A stretch of DNA of 64,000 bases from Paracyclopina nana (taxonomy: Eukaryota > Arthropoda > Copepoda > Cyclopoida > Cyclopettidae). Shown piece by piece: positions 63,188-64,000 of this stretch. Numbering within the stretch: position 1 is the first letter of the stretch; each line of letters starts with the position of its first letter. A model generated the notes under the pieces. That model did not search any database, was not told where the DNA came from, and saw only the letters and a program-made list of their open reading frames with translations. The stretch spans positions 6,200,001 to 6,264,000 of the forward strand of contig JAGUCH010000001.1 of the NCBI GenBank assembly GCA_019096065.1, in the 5' to 3' direction. A program made the translations under genes and the position numbers.

Positions 63188-64000
63188 GTAAGACCTATTA
63201 CGGTCAGCTGGCTCAATCTAAAATTATTGATTCTCGTGTCTTAATTAGCGAAATGACAGTGCTCCAGCTTTCAATTAAGGCCACAAAGTTTGTTCATTAC
63301 TCTCTCAACTTTGAGCAATGCAGGCAACTTTTGCTGAACCCCGGATGAATGTTTAGTATCGTCTTGCACTCTTTTGGTATTTTTTCACCCGGACAAAGTG
63401 CATTTATTTGCACTACTAAAGTTACTTTTCTGCTGGCCTCCATGCTGCACATACAGCACATTGCTTTTTCTGGAAATCGGATTTATTACGAACCAAGGAG
63501 AAATCTTGCCCCCCGAGATTCATATCTTCTTCGTCTCTGATTTCCTGTGCTGCCTTTTTACGAGACAGCCTTCCCATTCAAAAAGAATTAATCGAAGCTG
63601 ATGTTTGATAGCCTTAAATGCACGGTTGCTATTTTTTGTGTGACTGGCTAACTCCACGAAAATCTGAGAAAATTTGCGCTCTGTCCATAATATTGACATT
63701 CCAAAGCATGTTTGTGCTTCCTTATCCAATGTCACTTTCTCTATGAAAAAATGTGGCTGAAACCGCCACTCAGCGTTGCTGTACGTCATCTCATGTCAAG
63801 CTGAAAAAAGTCACCTGAAATTAAACTAGCCCTATAGCCCCTGCTGCCCTTTCTGTCTATTTCACTAAGGCTTTTTATGTGAGCTCGTAAAATCTTCTTT
63901 CTCTGTCAGTCTTAAGCGTTGAAGTAGCTCAGAATAATGCGGTTTTGCGGCAAATGCGTTGTATAAAGTTGCAGCGGGCATAACCTGTCTGCCATAATTT
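63188..64000 (+). other. First coding intron of Roughest/Kirre, open to window end
   Basis: No second Ig exon is found before the edge. Open frames on both strands (for example 63374-63601) have no support. Confidence 0.6.

Noticed and set aside
1-64000. tRNA, rRNA genes or CRISPR arrays
   Set aside because: No B-box-like GGTTCGAAT in a foldable cloverleaf, no rRNA core sequence and no spaced direct repeats were seen.

Overview
This is a 64 kb stretch of an animal nuclear genome, almost certainly an arthropod. The genes are split by spliceosomal introns, many of only 40-90 bp. The recognisable proteins are protostome types: transmembrane Semaphorin-1A, a nervana-type Na+/K+-ATPase beta subunit, and Roughest/Kirre. 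I see no bacterial gene. Which arthropod group it comes from cannot be settled from the sequence alone.

Layout. (1) About 3.8-13.25 kb, + strand: the Semaphorin-1A gene, ten coding exons, with its 5' exon(s) apparently left of the window. A 154-bp hairpin transposon sits 25 bp before one of its splice acceptors. (2) 14.4-21.0 kb, - strand: one 27-exon gene that I rebuilt exon by exon with every splice phase agreeing. It has a signal peptide, about 13 tandem cysteine-rich modules, a furin-type site built by two microexons, and a complete animal heme peroxidase domain. This unusual fusion is the main finding. (3) 21.0-24.7 kb: a gene-poor stretch with a duplicated intron-bearing fragment and some possible short exons. 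(4) 24.7-33.3 kb, + strand: a type II (delta/eta) diacylglycerol kinase with C1-C1-split catalytic domain-SAM order. (5) 33.3-38.9 kb: no convincing gene, but a striking 145-bp palindrome. (6) 38.9-45.4 kb, + strand: a complete Na+/K+-ATPase beta subunit gene with a likely TATA box and a long 3' UTR. (7) 45.4-49.2 kb: a MITE with perfect TTA target-site repeats. (8) 49.2-50.2 kb, + strand: a small S1 serine protease with a hydrophobic C-terminus and uncertain 5' end. (9) 50.2-62.9 kb: mostly unexplained DNA with a nested inverted repeat and a few weak candidate exons. (10) 62.9 kb to the end, + strand: the first coding exon of a Roughest/Kirre immunoglobulin adhesion receptor, continuing beyond the window.

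The genes do not form an operon or pathway. Semaphorin and peroxidase converge tail to tail; peroxidase and diacylglycerol kinase diverge; kinase, beta subunit, protease and Roughest/Kirre all point the same way. Four of the five well-supported genes act at or outside the plasma membrane.

Limits: gene models come from reading frames, splice consensus and recalled family motifs; no alignment or transcript data were available. Exon edges may be off by a base where noted.
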